64,000 nucleotides of DNA from contig DYEC01000009.1 in assembly GCA_020725865.1 (NCBI GenBank), positions 1 to 64,000 of the forward strand, in the 5' to 3' direction. The stretch comes from Anaerolinea sp. (GTDB lineage Bacteria > Chloroflexota > Anaerolineae > Anaerolineales > Anaerolineaceae). How positions within the stretch are numbered: the stretch's first letter is position 1; every line of letters begins with the position of its first letter. Below, piece after piece: positions 43,320-52,150 of this stretch. The notes below the pieces were generated by a model. It was not told the DNA's origin, ran no database searches, and saw nothing but the letters and a program-made list of their open reading frames with translations. A program made the translations under genes and the position numbers.

Positions 43320-44476
43320 ACCCAGCGCCAACGCTGAGGCGCAAACTGCCGCCCTTTCCAGGATAATGTTCCCCGCAGACTCGCCCACAAAGAGCGCAAA
43401 GCAACCAATTCATTGACGAACAGCGTAAGGGGATATAGAAAAGCCAGATACAGAGGAAGACGCAGTTGCCGATACGGCAGTAGCCAGATCAACAGCGCCA
43501 GCGCAATGCAAAGCAGCCACACCAGGGGGGAACCTTGAGAAACTGCGCCAGCCGCATACCCTAAAAGCAGACCCGGCGGCAAATAGAACAACACTGCCAG
43601 CCATACAAAAACGAACAGGTAAGGCAGTAAACGAAAACCGAAGGCGGCAAACAGGTTCTTGGAAAATCCCTCCCAGGCTTCGGCAAAGCCCGCATACATT
43701 CGGCAGGAAAGTAGCTCTGCGGCGTTGATCACCCGCCAGCGCAAGCCATGTGCTTTCGTCCGTTGCGCCAGCCGCAAATCCTCTGTGATACTGTCAGCGG
43801 TCTTGCGGTGACCGCCAATCGCAACATATGCCTCGCGGCGAAAGACCATGAACTGCCCCACTGCATTCGACAGCCACGGCAAACGCAGCCGGTATGCCAG
43901 CGCCAACGGCGTGAATGAAAAGAACGCCCACAAGAAAAACGGGACAATCAACCGTTCTCCCCAGCTGTCCATCCGTTGGGCTGGAAACCCGGTCAATAAA
44001 TCAGCCCGTTCGCTCAACAGCATCGTAGCCGCCGTGCGCACTGCCCACGGCTGATGAACCGTATCGGCATCCGTAAAATAGAAAAAATCGCCCTGCGCCG
44101 AGTCCGCAAGCTGTGCACAAGCCCAGTTTTTGCCCACCCAGCCTTCTGGCGGCGGGTCGCCGTTCAACAGCCGCAGTTTGGGATTTGCCACCGCTATTTC
44201 TTTCAGAATCGCGGCGGTCGAATCGCTAGACTGGTCATCGAGGACAAGCACCTCGAAATTGGAATATTCCTGCGCCAACAGCGAATGCACACACGCGGCG
44301 ATATTCCGCTCTTCGTTACGCGCCGGCACAAGAATGGAGACCTTCGGGAAGCCTGACGGCGCGGTATGTCTGCCGGTGCACCGCAGAATCCAGATGTTGC
44401 TCAAAATAATCAATAAAATAATCACTTCAAAGAGCAGGGTATGACATGGAAGGTCTATCGTCAGATAGTCAATCAT
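43316..44476 (-). CDS. Family 2 glycosyltransferase, membrane-anchored
   Basis: A 386-residue protein with an N-terminal membrane anchor (LLFEVIILLIILSNIWIL), a GT2 catalytic domain (VSILVPARNEERNIAAC, VLDDQSSDST, FFYFTDADTVH with the DxD metal motif, and SITEDLRLAQRTKAHG), and four or five C-terminal membrane segments. This shape matches carotenoid or hopanoid-linked glycosyltransferases (CruC/CrtQ/HpnB-like). Its start overlaps the plsY stop region by eight bases, so the two are coupled. Linkage to the CrtI-like gene further upstream in the run supports a lipid or carotenoid acceptor, but this is inferred. Confidence 0.85.
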   Translation of the reverse strand: MIDYLTIDLPCHTLLFEVIILLIILSNIWILRCTGRHTAPSGFPKVSILVPARNEERNIAACVHSLLAQEYSNFEVLVLDDQSSDSTAAILKEIAVANPKLRLLNGDPPPEGWVGKNWACAQLADSAQGDFFYFTDADTVHQPWAVRTAATMLLSERADLLTGFPAQRMDSWGERLIVPFFLWAFFSFTPLALAYRLRLPWLSNAVGQFMVFRREAYVAIGGHRKTADSITEDLRLAQRTKAHGLRWRVINAAELLSCRMYAGFAEAWEGFSKNLFAAFGFRLLPYLFVFVWLAVLFYLPPGLLLGYAAGAVSQGSPLVWLLCIALALLIWLLPYRQLRLPLYLAFLYPLTLFVNELVALRSLWASLRGTLSWKGRQFAPQRWRWV

Positions 44477-45104
44477 CGCATCTCAAGTGTCCACTTCGTT
44501 GAAGAAATTGTTTCACTGCGGGACGCAAACGCGGCGGCTGACGCAAATCGGCGCGATGTGTCCAGCCCAGTATCACCGTCTCCCCCAACAAAACAAACAG
44601 GAATAGCGGCTCTGGCAGCCAGAGCAGCAACGTAACCAGAATACCCGCCAAAGCCAGCATGACCGCCCAGCCGGCAACCCGAAAAACGCCCAGCCCAATC
44701 AGCGCAAAGACCACCGCCGGCAGCGAAGCTTTCCAGATCGTCAATCCGATCCACACCCCAAACGCGGATGCGACTGCCTTGCCGCCTTTGAAAGCCAGAA
44801 ACGGCGAAAACGCATGTCCCAGCACCGGCATCAAGGCAATCAAAACCATTGTCAAGCCGCGAATCCCCAAGTTGTGATAAGCAAACCCCACCGGCGCAGC
44901 TGCCTTGCTGATGTCCAGCAGCAACACCAGCAATCCCAGCAATTTACTGCCGGCGCGAAATACATTGGTCGTTCCCGGGTTGCCATCCCCGTATTGGCGT
45001 ACATCTCTTTGTAAAAAGAGCCTGCCCAGCCAAACCGACCATGGAATTGAACCGAGCAAAAATGAAAGAACCATCCATAGAAGCGGTGTTAACCGGTCAT
45101 TCAC
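44469..45104 (-). CDS. plsY: Glycerol-3-phosphate acyltransferase PlsY
   Basis: A 211-residue integral membrane protein of the PlsY family, which transfers an acyl group from acyl-phosphate to glycerol-3-phosphate in the first step of phospholipid synthesis. The three PlsY motifs are present: GSIPWSVWLGR, GDGNPGTTNVFR, and GHAFSPFLAFKGGKAVASAFGV. It overlaps the glycosyltransferase gene. Because it lies beside a CrtI-type gene and a glycosyltransferase, it could be a specialised paralogue, though the motifs look standard. Confidence 0.95.
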   Translation of the reverse strand: MNDRLTPLLWMVLSFLLGSIPWSVWLGRLFLQRDVRQYGDGNPGTTNVFRAGSKLLGLLVLLLDISKAAAPVGFAYHNLGIRGLTMVLIALMPVLGHAFSPFLAFKGGKAVASAFGVWIGLTIWKASLPAVVFALIGLGVFRVAGWAVMLALAGILVTLLLWLPEPLFLFVLLGETVILGWTHRADLRQPPRLRPAVKQFLQRSGHLRCDD

Positions 45105-45167
45105 GCAGCCAAGTCACCTCTAACACAAAAAGTTGACCCTGCTCTTATTTTACTACCCGCTTAAGCA

Positions 45168-45201
45168 ATGCTCCCACAAGTCAAGTGACTTGCAGGAGCA
45201 T
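45168..45201. repeat. 34-bp interrupted palindrome upstream of plsY
   Basis: ATGCTCC (45168-45174) pairs with GGAGCAT (45195-45201). Within it CAAGTCA pairs with TGACTTG, separated by CA on each side and AG at the centre. This nearly complete dyad lies 63 bp upstream of the plsY start and 60 bp beyond the small-peptide stop. No T-run follows on either strand. It could be an operator or a processing or stability hairpin in the polycistronic mRNA. Confidence 0.6.
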
Positions 45202-45260
45202 AGAAGTCTCTGCCGCTTTGGCGAAGCAAACTTTACGGCTATACGCAGCACCTCGTCGGA

Positions 45261-45419
45261 TCAAATCAAATAGCGCCCCGGCAGGTCAGGTATCTGGCGC
45301 ACCAGATTCTGAACAAAGCGCTTACGCGCTTCATCCAATTGCGAATACCATAACCAACCGCCCAACGCCAGCAAAATCAGCGCCAATAAGAAACTCAACA
45401 AACGGGATTTCCGGAACAT
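45261..45419 (-). CDS. Small single-pass membrane protein, 52 residues
   Basis: A short gene between the CrtI-like gene and plsY. GGAGGGAGCA lies directly before the ATG at 45419, and the frame stays open for 52 codons to a TGA at 45261. The product starts MFRKSRLLSFLLALILLALG (basic residues, then one hydrophobic helix of about 18 residues), continues with an amphipathic basic stretch DEARKRFVQNL and ends RQIPDLPGRYLI. It begins nine bases after the CrtI-like stop codon. It resembles a membrane-anchored accessory peptide; I do not recognise a family. Confidence 0.7.
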   Translation of the reverse strand: MFRKSRLLSFLLALILLALGGWLWYSQLDEARKRFVQNLVRQIPDLPGRYLI

Positions 45420-45428
45420 TGCTCCCTC

Positions 45429-46928
45429 CTATTGCTCATATCGTTCAATCAGACGCGAGGCAATAATGCCCGAAGCGATGGTTGTCGGCACACCCCCGCC
45501 CGGATGTGTGGTTGACCCGCTCAAGTACAGCCCCTGAATGACTTTGGATTTCGCCGACGGTCGGAACACTGCCATCGCCGGCAAATCCTGTTGCAAGGCG
45601 TAGATGGCGCCCTCAGGCAAAAGCAACCGCCGCTCAAAGTCCAGCGGCGTGGCGCATTCAATTACCTTGACATGCTCCTTGAGACCGGGGATCGCCGTCT
45701 TTGAAAGGTCGTTCAGCGTTTTCTCAATAAAGCGCGGCTTTTCGATGTCCCAGTCACTGCCGCTCAGACGATAGAACGCTTCTGGAATGAGATTCAGTAC
45801 ATGACAGCCTTTGGGTGCTAAGCTTGGGTCAGAATGGGTCGGCCAGCAAATCAAGCCAAACGTCTCTTCTGGCAAACGGCCGCGTTCCACGTTGTCCCAC
45901 CAATAGCGATTTACCTCTTCGGGCGACACGGCAATCACGCTGTGATGCGCCTCAAGCTGCGGCGCAGCATCCAGCCCAACATAAACCATCGGCACGCCTT
46001 TGGAGTAGCGGTAGCTCTTAATCCCGCTGGCTGCCAGCGGCGGCAGGTGCTCTTCGCCGATCAGCTTCAGGTAAAGTGTGCGAGCGTTGATATTTGAAAC
46101 GACGATGCGGCTGGTAATCTCACTGCCGTCTGCCAGACGCACACCCTGTACACGCCCGTTGCTGACCAGTACTTTGGTGACCAGCGTATTCAGCCGCAGT
46201 TCCATCCCATAGCGCTCCCCGACGCGCTGAAAAGCCTGCGGTATCTTAATCATCCCGCCGCGCGGGTAGTAGATGCCAACGTGCTCGGAATAAGGCACCA
46301 TCGCATAAGGTCCCGGCACAATCGCGGGCGGAAAGCCGAAATAAAGCGACTGATACGCCATTGTCCTCAGCACTTTTTCGTTCTTGAAGAACCGCTGCAG
46401 CATGTCCTGATAACTGCTCAAAAAGACAGGCAAAAACTTAAGGAAGCGGGGATCCTTCTTGACCAGTTTGAGCATGTCGCCAAAGGTGTTGACCGGCTCG
46501 ATAAAGAAGGTATTGAGCGTTACCTCCATCAGCTCATGCATGAAGGCAACAAAATCCTTCCAGCGCCGCCCGTCCTCCGGCGAAATGGAGGCGATAATCT
46601 CCCCCGTCCGCTCAATGGAAACTGGATAAGTGACCCGACTGCCGTCTTTGAAGATAAACGTCATAATCGGGTCGCAGGGAATAAGATCAATTTCCTCTTG
46701 CAGTGTAGTGCCCAACAGCTTGAAAGCCAATTCGATGGGCTGGATGATCTCAACGATTGAAGCGCCAACGTCAAAGTGGTACCCATCGCGCTCAAACGTT
46801 GAGCAGCATCCCCCAATCCGTTCTGCCTGCTCCAGCACCAAAACCTTGCGCCCCTGCCTGGCAAGCAATGCACCGGCAGAAAGTCCCCCTAGACCAGCTC
46901 CAATGACAATGACATCATAATCCGACAT
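45429..46928 (-). CDS. CrtI-family FAD-dependent desaturase/oxidoreductase
   Basis: A 499-residue flavoprotein of the phytoene desaturase/carotene isomerase/retinol saturase family. It starts MSDYDVIVIGAGLGGLSAGA at 46928 with GGAGGGGATACT upstream; a longer frame from 46961 has no support. The Rossmann motif GAGLGGL, EQAERIGGCCST, and the C-terminal GLYLSGSTTHPGGGVPTTIASG motif are those of bacterial CrtI-type enzymes. Substrates range from phytoene to other polyenes or terpenoids. It lies 75 bp after the PPOX-like gene and nine bases before a small membrane peptide gene, in line with the glycyl radical operon. No phytoene synthase gene is in the window. Confidence 0.9.
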   Translation of the reverse strand: MSDYDVIVIGAGLGGLSAGALLARQGRKVLVLEQAERIGGCCSTFERDGYHFDVGASIVEIIQPIELAFKLLGTTLQEEIDLIPCDPIMTFIFKDGSRVTYPVSIERTGEIIASISPEDGRRWKDFVAFMHELMEVTLNTFFIEPVNTFGDMLKLVKKDPRFLKFLPVFLSSYQDMLQRFFKNEKVLRTMAYQSLYFGFPPAIVPGPYAMVPYSEHVGIYYPRGGMIKIPQAFQRVGERYGMELRLNTLVTKVLVSNGRVQGVRLADGSEITSRIVVSNINARTLYLKLIGEEHLPPLAASGIKSYRYSKGVPMVYVGLDAAPQLEAHHSVIAVSPEEVNRYWWDNVERGRLPEETFGLICWPTHSDPSLAPKGCHVLNLIPEAFYRLSGSDWDIEKPRFIEKTLNDLSKTAIPGLKEHVKVIECATPLDFERRLLLPEGAIYALQQDLPAMAVFRPSAKSKVIQGLYLSGSTTHPGGGVPTTIASGIIASRLIERYEQ

Positions 46929-47003
46929 AGTATCCCCTCCAAATGGAACTGATTGAAACAATCAAACCAACGGCTGAACCGCGCTCAGCCGCCTAACACC
47001 AAA

Positions 47004-47855
47004 CTAGAACTGCCTGACCGCTTCCAACGGCAACGGCGGATACACCTGCCCTGGAACCGGCGGCATGGCGTTATAGACCCAGTCCACTGCCAAACTGCCA
47101 ATCTGCACCCCTGCCCGCCGCCGCAAACCGAGATATGTACCCCGAACAAGCACATCTTCCATCGTCAACGACATGCCGAACAAAGCCATCGAACAGCCGG
47201 ATGGAATGCTTTCCAATTCCTCACGATAAGCCGCTGTAGAAAATATCATCTGATGAGCATTCAGGCACTGCGCCTGAATCACCGGCAGAATGACCGGATA
47301 GCCGTCCTTATCCACATAAGCGAGAAACTTCAGGTTGTCCATTTTGTTGAGCAGTCGCTGCGTCCAGCCGTTCATGACCTGTTCCCTGTCGTCTTTCTTG
47401 CCCAGCGCTCGCGCCAGCATGGTCAGCATCGCCGCCCAGATGACTTTCCCCATGGGTAGAGCTTGTCTGCCGCTATGTGCCACCAGGTCCATGTAATATA
47501 CCGTATGCACACCAAAGTAGGCGTTATAGCGGAACATCGGCGTATTATTGTAAAAATCATATTCCTTACCCTGACGAGCCGTGTGCGTGAAATTGGCTTT
47601 GCCATACCACAACTGTTTATCCAAACTCATCACCAGAAAGCCCGTCCTGGGGTTTTGCAGAATAAACTGCTTGGAAAGCCCTTCCGTAAATTGTCCCCAA
47701 GAAAGCTGGTTCGGCGCGCAAGCCATCAGCGTTGTAATCAGCGTCAGATGCGGCAACACTTGCGGGTTAACCGTCGCCAGTAATCCTATCTTCATCGCCG
47801 GCTGCATGGCGATAATATCTTCGTCAGAAAACGCCGTATAAGTCATCTTGACCAT
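47004..47855 (-). CDS. PPOX-like split-barrel protein of unknown function
   Basis: A 283-residue protein. The N-terminal MKIGLLATVNPQVLPHLTLI resembles the first strands of FMN-binding split-barrel (pyridoxamine-phosphate-oxidase-like) proteins, but the remainder (helical insert MGKVIWAAMLTMLARALG, then KFLAYVDKDGYPVILPVIQA, which repeats the strand pattern) suggests two barrel-like halves. The ATG follows GGAGGAAAC. It overlaps the activase gene by 13 bases and so is co-translated with the glycyl radical system. Flavin binding and the role are unknown. It could deliver electrons, or bind a product of the glycyl radical enzyme. Confidence 0.55.
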   Translation of the reverse strand: MVKMTYTAFSDEDIIAMQPAMKIGLLATVNPQVLPHLTLITTLMACAPNQLSWGQFTEGLSKQFILQNPRTGFLVMSLDKQLWYGKANFTHTARQGKEYDFYNNTPMFRYNAYFGVHTVYYMDLVAHSGRQALPMGKVIWAAMLTMLARALGKKDDREQVMNGWTQRLLNKMDNLKFLAYVDKDGYPVILPVIQAQCLNAHQMIFSTAAYREELESIPSGCSMALFGMSLTMEDVLVRGTYLGLRRRAGVQIGSLAVDWVYNAMPPVPGQVYPPLPLEAVRQF

Positions 47856-48826
47856 GTTTCCTCCTGTAAACGTGTCGCCCCGCTGGTCTGGACAATCGTT
47901 GCATCCACGCCCGAACTTTTGGCAACATCCTCCAGATGCGCCAATTCATCCGAAGAGAGCAGCGGTTGTTCTGCGTACTGCCAGTCCCGGTTTAGCCGGG
48001 TGTATTTGTCGCGGCACAAATTGTTGAACGCACACAGCTCCCAACGTGTTACATAGCCATTGAGATTCCGCGCAAGAAAATTCCCGATGGAATACACATT
48101 TTCATCGGTTGCAGTTGCGTTTGGGATTAATGGGGTACGTATCCACAATTTTGGTGCATGAGAATGCGTATCTATCCAGTTGCGCAAGTGGATCAGATTC
48201 TCAAGAATGCGCCGGTTGGATTGGCCGGTAAAGTATTGATGAGCTTCATCATCTATTAACTTCAAGTCATAAAGCACCAAATCAGTGAAAGGCAAAAGAA
48301 TCTCCAGTGTGGCATCCAGACACAACCCGCAGGTATCCAGCGCCGTGTGGATATTTGCTTCTTGTAACGCCCGCATCAACCCCAGCGCAAAATCTGCTTG
48401 CATGGTCGGTTCACCACCGGAAAGCGTGACCCCGCCGCCGGATGTCTCATAGTAAACGCGGTCTTTGAGCAATTCTTCCAGCACTTCTTCCACCGTCACA
48501 TCCCGCCCCAGTACCTCAACAGCATTTGACGGACAGGCTTCAGCACAAGTGCCGCACCCGCGGCAGCGCTTCCGGTCAATTCTCAACCCGTCAGCAGTCA
48601 TTTCCAACCCCTGTTGCGGGCAAACGCGGATGCAGGTACGGCAGTTTAGGCAGCGCACAGCGTACCACTGAATCTCGACCCGCGGTGAGATGCTCTCCGG
48701 ATTGTGACACCAGACACAACGCAACGGACAACCCTTGAAAAAGACGGTTGTCCGAATGCCGGGACCATCTTCAGTGGAAAGACGCTGCAGGTGAAGAATC
48801 CGTCCTCGCTTTGAAGGAGTCATCAT
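47843..48826 (-). CDS. Glycyl radical enzyme-activating protein
   Basis: A 327-residue radical SAM enzyme that generates the glycyl radical on its partner by abstracting a hydrogen. The radical SAM cluster is bound by FKGCPLRCVWCHNPE (C-x3-C-x2-C). A double ferredoxin insert (CLNCRTCIRVCP and CRGCGTCAEACP) places it in the PflA-like class that activates dehydratases and decarboxylases rather than PFL itself. TLSGGEPTMQ is the SAM-binding GGE motif. It is 15 bp downstream of the glycyl radical enzyme gene, its obvious target. Confidence 0.95.
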   Translation of the reverse strand: MMTPSKRGRILHLQRLSTEDGPGIRTTVFFKGCPLRCVWCHNPESISPRVEIQWYAVRCLNCRTCIRVCPQQGLEMTADGLRIDRKRCRGCGTCAEACPSNAVEVLGRDVTVEEVLEELLKDRVYYETSGGGVTLSGGEPTMQADFALGLMRALQEANIHTALDTCGLCLDATLEILLPFTDLVLYDLKLIDDEAHQYFTGQSNRRILENLIHLRNWIDTHSHAPKLWIRTPLIPNATATDENVYSIGNFLARNLNGYVTRWELCAFNNLCRDKYTRLNRDWQYAEQPLLSSDELAHLEDVAKSSGVDATIVQTSGATRLQEETWSR

Positions 48827-48841
48827 GGTTCACTCTCAACG

Positions 48842-51358
48842 TTATATGCGATGCGCCTCACGTGCAATAATTTCATCCTGCAATTCCTTGCCAATACTAG
48901 TGAAATATGCATTGTAGCCTGTCACACGCACCAGCAAATGACGATAATTCTCCGGATGCCGCTGGGCATCGCGCAGCATATCCGCATCAATCAGGTTAAT
49001 CTGTAACGCTGTTCCGCCATTCTCAACATAACCACGCAGGAATGCCTTGAACTTGGCGCGGTGTTCCGGGTCACGCAACAACGACGGGCTGAAAGTCATC
49101 GTATGACTGCCGCCGTTGGGCAACAAGTTAAAATACTCTGCCCAGTCGCCTTTGCCCTCGGCCGCTTTACCACCCAACACTTTGCCCACCGAATTGACAT
49201 TCGCCGTTGGGCCCTTAATATCCGCACCATTCGAGGGACAAAGTGCATTGGAAAGAAAACGTCCCTTCGGGCGACCGTCCGGGCTGGCTGGCAAAATAAA
49301 ACCATCCGACACCCAGTAATTCCAGCTCAACATACCAGGGCGAAACTGGCGGCCAGTGCAACGGGTTTTATATTTCCAGGTTTCCTCCGTCCAGAGTTTC
49401 ATCACCCGCAAGCCCATCTCATCAGCTTCGTCATCATCGCGCCCGTACTTTGGCGCTTTATGGATTGCCTGTGCCTGTAAAACCTCATGTCCCACCCAGT
49501 TATCGCGCAGTGCTTGAATTAGCTGTTCCATCGTACAAATTTTCTTGTCAAATACAAGATATTTAATTGCCAGCAACGAATCCACAGTGGTTGCAAAAGT
49601 AACGGCTTCAATAGTCACATACCCCAGTTCAGCGCCGCCTTGCGTGATATCTAATCCCTTCTCTGTGCAACCTTTAACCAGACAGGAGAGATAGGGAGTG
49701 GGTGCAAAACGAGCGCGCACCTCTTCCGAGCGTTCATATAGGTCAACAATGCGTTTGACAATGTGGCGTGTCTGCGTTGCATAGGCTTCCCAAAATTCCT
49801 CAAAAGTCTGAAAACGCCGCGCGTCGCCGGTATCTTCTCCCCAACGTTTGGGTTTCTCGGTTTTACCGGTCATCGGATCGGTAAAAGGTATCAGATCATA
49901 TCCACCGGTCAGCGCCAGCTCAACCGCTTTGAGCAAGTTCAAGTTGGCATCCACCGTCCCTGAGCGGTCATTACCGACCATCGTATTCTCCAGACAGCCC
50001 ACCGGTGCATAATCAAAAACATTACTTTCGTTGATCAGATGCTCCACGCCGGACTTCTTTGCCTGCAATATCAGCCCAGCCATTGAGCGCTCATCAAAGT
50101 TCAACAGAAACGGCGCTCCCTGGCTGGAAGCGATCATATCCACGACTTTATCCAACAGGGCTTCCGGTGTGCCGCGGTGTAAACGCACGTTCGGCTTCGG
50201 CTCCAGAATGGGGGTCATCTCGTCAATCACTTCCAGAATGGCATAGGTCAGGTCATTGGTCATATCCTGCCCGCCGGGACCCATCCCCGAAAGGGTGATC
50301 AACTGCCCAAAACCTGCTGTAATGCCTTGATTCCCCCCCGTTCGGATCATACCGTCATAAGCTGTATTGCAATGCACCCAGAAGCACTTGAGGATTTCTT
50401 TGCCAAATTCGCGGTCCATTCCTTCAGAAAGAGACCTCTCCCAAAGCGGAAACAGATACTGGTCAACCCGTCCAAAAGAATCCCCTGGACCTGGATAATT
50501 CTCATCTGCCATAACCAGCATATGCGTCAGCCACAAAGCCTGTACTGCTTGCCAAAACGTCTGCGCCGGTTCCCAGGGTACGCGCTGCAGGTTCTTCGCC
50601 ATCTGCAACAATTCCCAGCGGCGGGTGGGGTCAGACTCCTCTTGTGCCAGACGTTCACATTCTCTGCTGTACTCCGCTGCTAGATCGCGCGGCATGGTTG
50701 CTGCAATCATCATCGCGCGTAACTGAGCCCCTTTCCTGCCGCGCTTCTCTTGCGCACTCAAGCGTTCATAGATGCGTTGAAGCTCCTCGTAGATTCCCTT
50801 CCAGCCTTCGCGGATAACGCGCGCATAGTCGGGAATCAGATGTCCGCCCGTTGCACCAGCATTACCGTAACCGTGGTTGTGAAACCAAAACACCGCCTCA
50901 CGAACACCCCCACGCCCCATTACCATGCGATCCCGTTCTTTTGCTTCACGCTTATTCAAACATGCTGAAGTCTGAACATTGAAGCGCGCTCCAGCCAGTA
51001 AATCGCCCGGCAGGATTTCTTTGGGCAAGTAACGCACCATGACCTCGCGGTTAAACCAAGCACGCCGTTCCGGGAGACTCCAACGCCAGAAATCCGGGTG
51101 CAATGCTACCGGGTGCGCCATCTGGCAATACGAGGAACGAAAAGTCTGGAAAAAGGTGTATGTCTCTGGAACAATATAAAAATTCAGTTCGTTATACTGA
51201 AAATCCCAAGGGGTTCCAGTTGTCCAGGCAGTATACTCATTATTCCAAGCGCGCTGAACACCGCGGAAATAATAATCGCGCAGCCACTGAATACGCGGTG
51301 AGAGGTTTTTCGGTGCCTTGATCTGATACCGCGGTTTCTCAACTGTTGTCGCAGTCAT
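48842..51358 (-). CDS. Glycyl radical enzyme, PFL-like, unknown substrate
   Basis: An 838-residue glycyl radical enzyme. The glycyl loop RVTGY at 811-815 places the radical on Gly814, and the C-terminal FTSIGKELQDEII is typical. The active-site thiyl residue is Cys455 in PVGCLENTM, with Glu457 two residues on. A C-x-E arrangement is shared by diol dehydratases, choline lyase and arylacetate decarboxylases, and absent from alkylsuccinate synthases as I remember them. The exact substrate is not apparent. It follows the FadR-type regulator by 22 bp and has GAAGGAGG before its ATG. The enzyme requires anaerobic conditions. Neighbouring CrtI-like and PPOX-like genes in the same run are unusual partners. 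Confidence 0.93.
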   Translation of the reverse strand: MTATTVEKPRYQIKAPKNLSPRIQWLRDYYFRGVQRAWNNEYTAWTTGTPWDFQYNELNFYIVPETYTFFQTFRSSYCQMAHPVALHPDFWRWSLPERRAWFNREVMVRYLPKEILPGDLLAGARFNVQTSACLNKREAKERDRMVMGRGGVREAVFWFHNHGYGNAGATGGHLIPDYARVIREGWKGIYEELQRIYERLSAQEKRGRKGAQLRAMMIAATMPRDLAAEYSRECERLAQEESDPTRRWELLQMAKNLQRVPWEPAQTFWQAVQALWLTHMLVMADENYPGPGDSFGRVDQYLFPLWERSLSEGMDREFGKEILKCFWVHCNTAYDGMIRTGGNQGITAGFGQLITLSGMGPGGQDMTNDLTYAILEVIDEMTPILEPKPNVRLHRGTPEALLDKVVDMIASSQGAPFLLNFDERSMAGLILQAKKSGVEHLINESNVFDYAPVGCLENTMVGNDRSGTVDANLNLLKAVELALTGGYDLIPFTDPMTGKTEKPKRWGEDTGDARRFQTFEEFWEAYATQTRHIVKRIVDLYERSEEVRARFAPTPYLSCLVKGCTEKGLDITQGGAELGYVTIEAVTFATTVDSLLAIKYLVFDKKICTMEQLIQALRDNWVGHEVLQAQAIHKAPKYGRDDDEADEMGLRVMKLWTEETWKYKTRCTGRQFRPGMLSWNYWVSDGFILPASPDGRPKGRFLSNALCPSNGADIKGPTANVNSVGKVLGGKAAEGKGDWAEYFNLLPNGGSHTMTFSPSLLRDPEHRAKFKAFLRGYVENGGTALQINLIDADMLRDAQRHPENYRHLLVRVTGYNAYFTSIGKELQDEIIAREAHRI

Positions 51359-51380
51359 TTCCTATCCTCCTTCTTCAGGC

Positions 51381-52112
51381 TTACGAAATTGGCGTTACAG
51401 CCTTCAAGTAATGTTCGCCATGCTTAAGCATCTCCGCCATCACAGCCCCAGCCAACTGGCTATCTCTCGCCTCAATTGCCGCGAGCAGCTTGCAATGATA
51501 GTCCAGCACTTCGTTCACCACCGGAGTGCCACAGTAATGACGGAAAAAAGCGCTGGTTAGGCTGGTATAAACCCCGCGAAATGAATTAATGACTAATGGG
51601 TATAGCACATTGCCGGAGGCAATGGCAACCAAATGATGAAACGTAAAGTCCAGCTCGGTCAGGCGGGCAGCATCACAATGGTCTGCTGCTGCCTCCTGCT
51701 TCAGCAAGGCATGAAATTCCTCAATTTGCTCAGGGGTGCGGTTCAACGCCGCTAGACGCGCAGTCTCGCACTCCAGCGTCAGACGCATATCCATCAAACT
51801 CTGCTGAAAGAGCGGATCAAGCTGTCCGTTTTGAAAATTTAGCAATGAGGAAAGCAATGTCAGTGAACCTTCACGGCGATAGTCGTTGATGAAAACCCCA
51901 CGCCTGGGGAGGATACGCACCAGCCCCTTGGCGTTCAGGTCCACCAGTGCCTCGTGTAATACTGGACGGCTGATATTGAGGCGCGACGCCAACTCCCGCT
52001 CTGAAGGCAGCCGCTCACCAATCTTAAGTTCACCGGAGAGTATCAACCCCTCTAATCGTCGTACACAACTCTCTTTTAAGCTTTGTACTTTGAGCGGCTC
52101 AAATGAAACCAT
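51381..52112 (-). CDS. FadR-family regulator of glycyl radical operon
   Basis: A 243-residue GntR/FadR-subfamily regulator. The winged helix is in 27-75 (LKIGERLPSERELASRLNISRPVLHEALVDLNAKGLV). The helical FCD domain follows, with MRLTLECETARLAAL and LDFTFHHLVAIASGN. The FCD domain binds metal plus a carboxylate ligand in most members. It leads the glycyl radical operon, 22 bp before the enzyme gene, with a promoter and a perfect palindrome upstream. The effector may be the substrate or an acid derived from it. Confidence 0.92.
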   Translation of the reverse strand: MVSFEPLKVQSLKESCVRRLEGLILSGELKIGERLPSERELASRLNISRPVLHEALVDLNAKGLVRILPRRGVFINDYRREGSLTLLSSLLNFQNGQLDPLFQQSLMDMRLTLECETARLAALNRTPEQIEEFHALLKQEAAADHCDAARLTELDFTFHHLVAIASGNVLYPLVINSFRGVYTSLTSAFFRHYCGTPVVNEVLDYHCKLLAAIEARDSQLAGAVMAEMLKHGEHYLKAVTPIS

Positions 52113-52150
52113 CTTTTAAGACCAAATGTTCAAACAAGTAGAAATTTTTC

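Noticed and set aside
46281-46760. A 159-codon plus-strand frame inside the CrtI-like gene
   Set aside because: It is antisense to conserved desaturase sequence and its translation has no recognisable motif.
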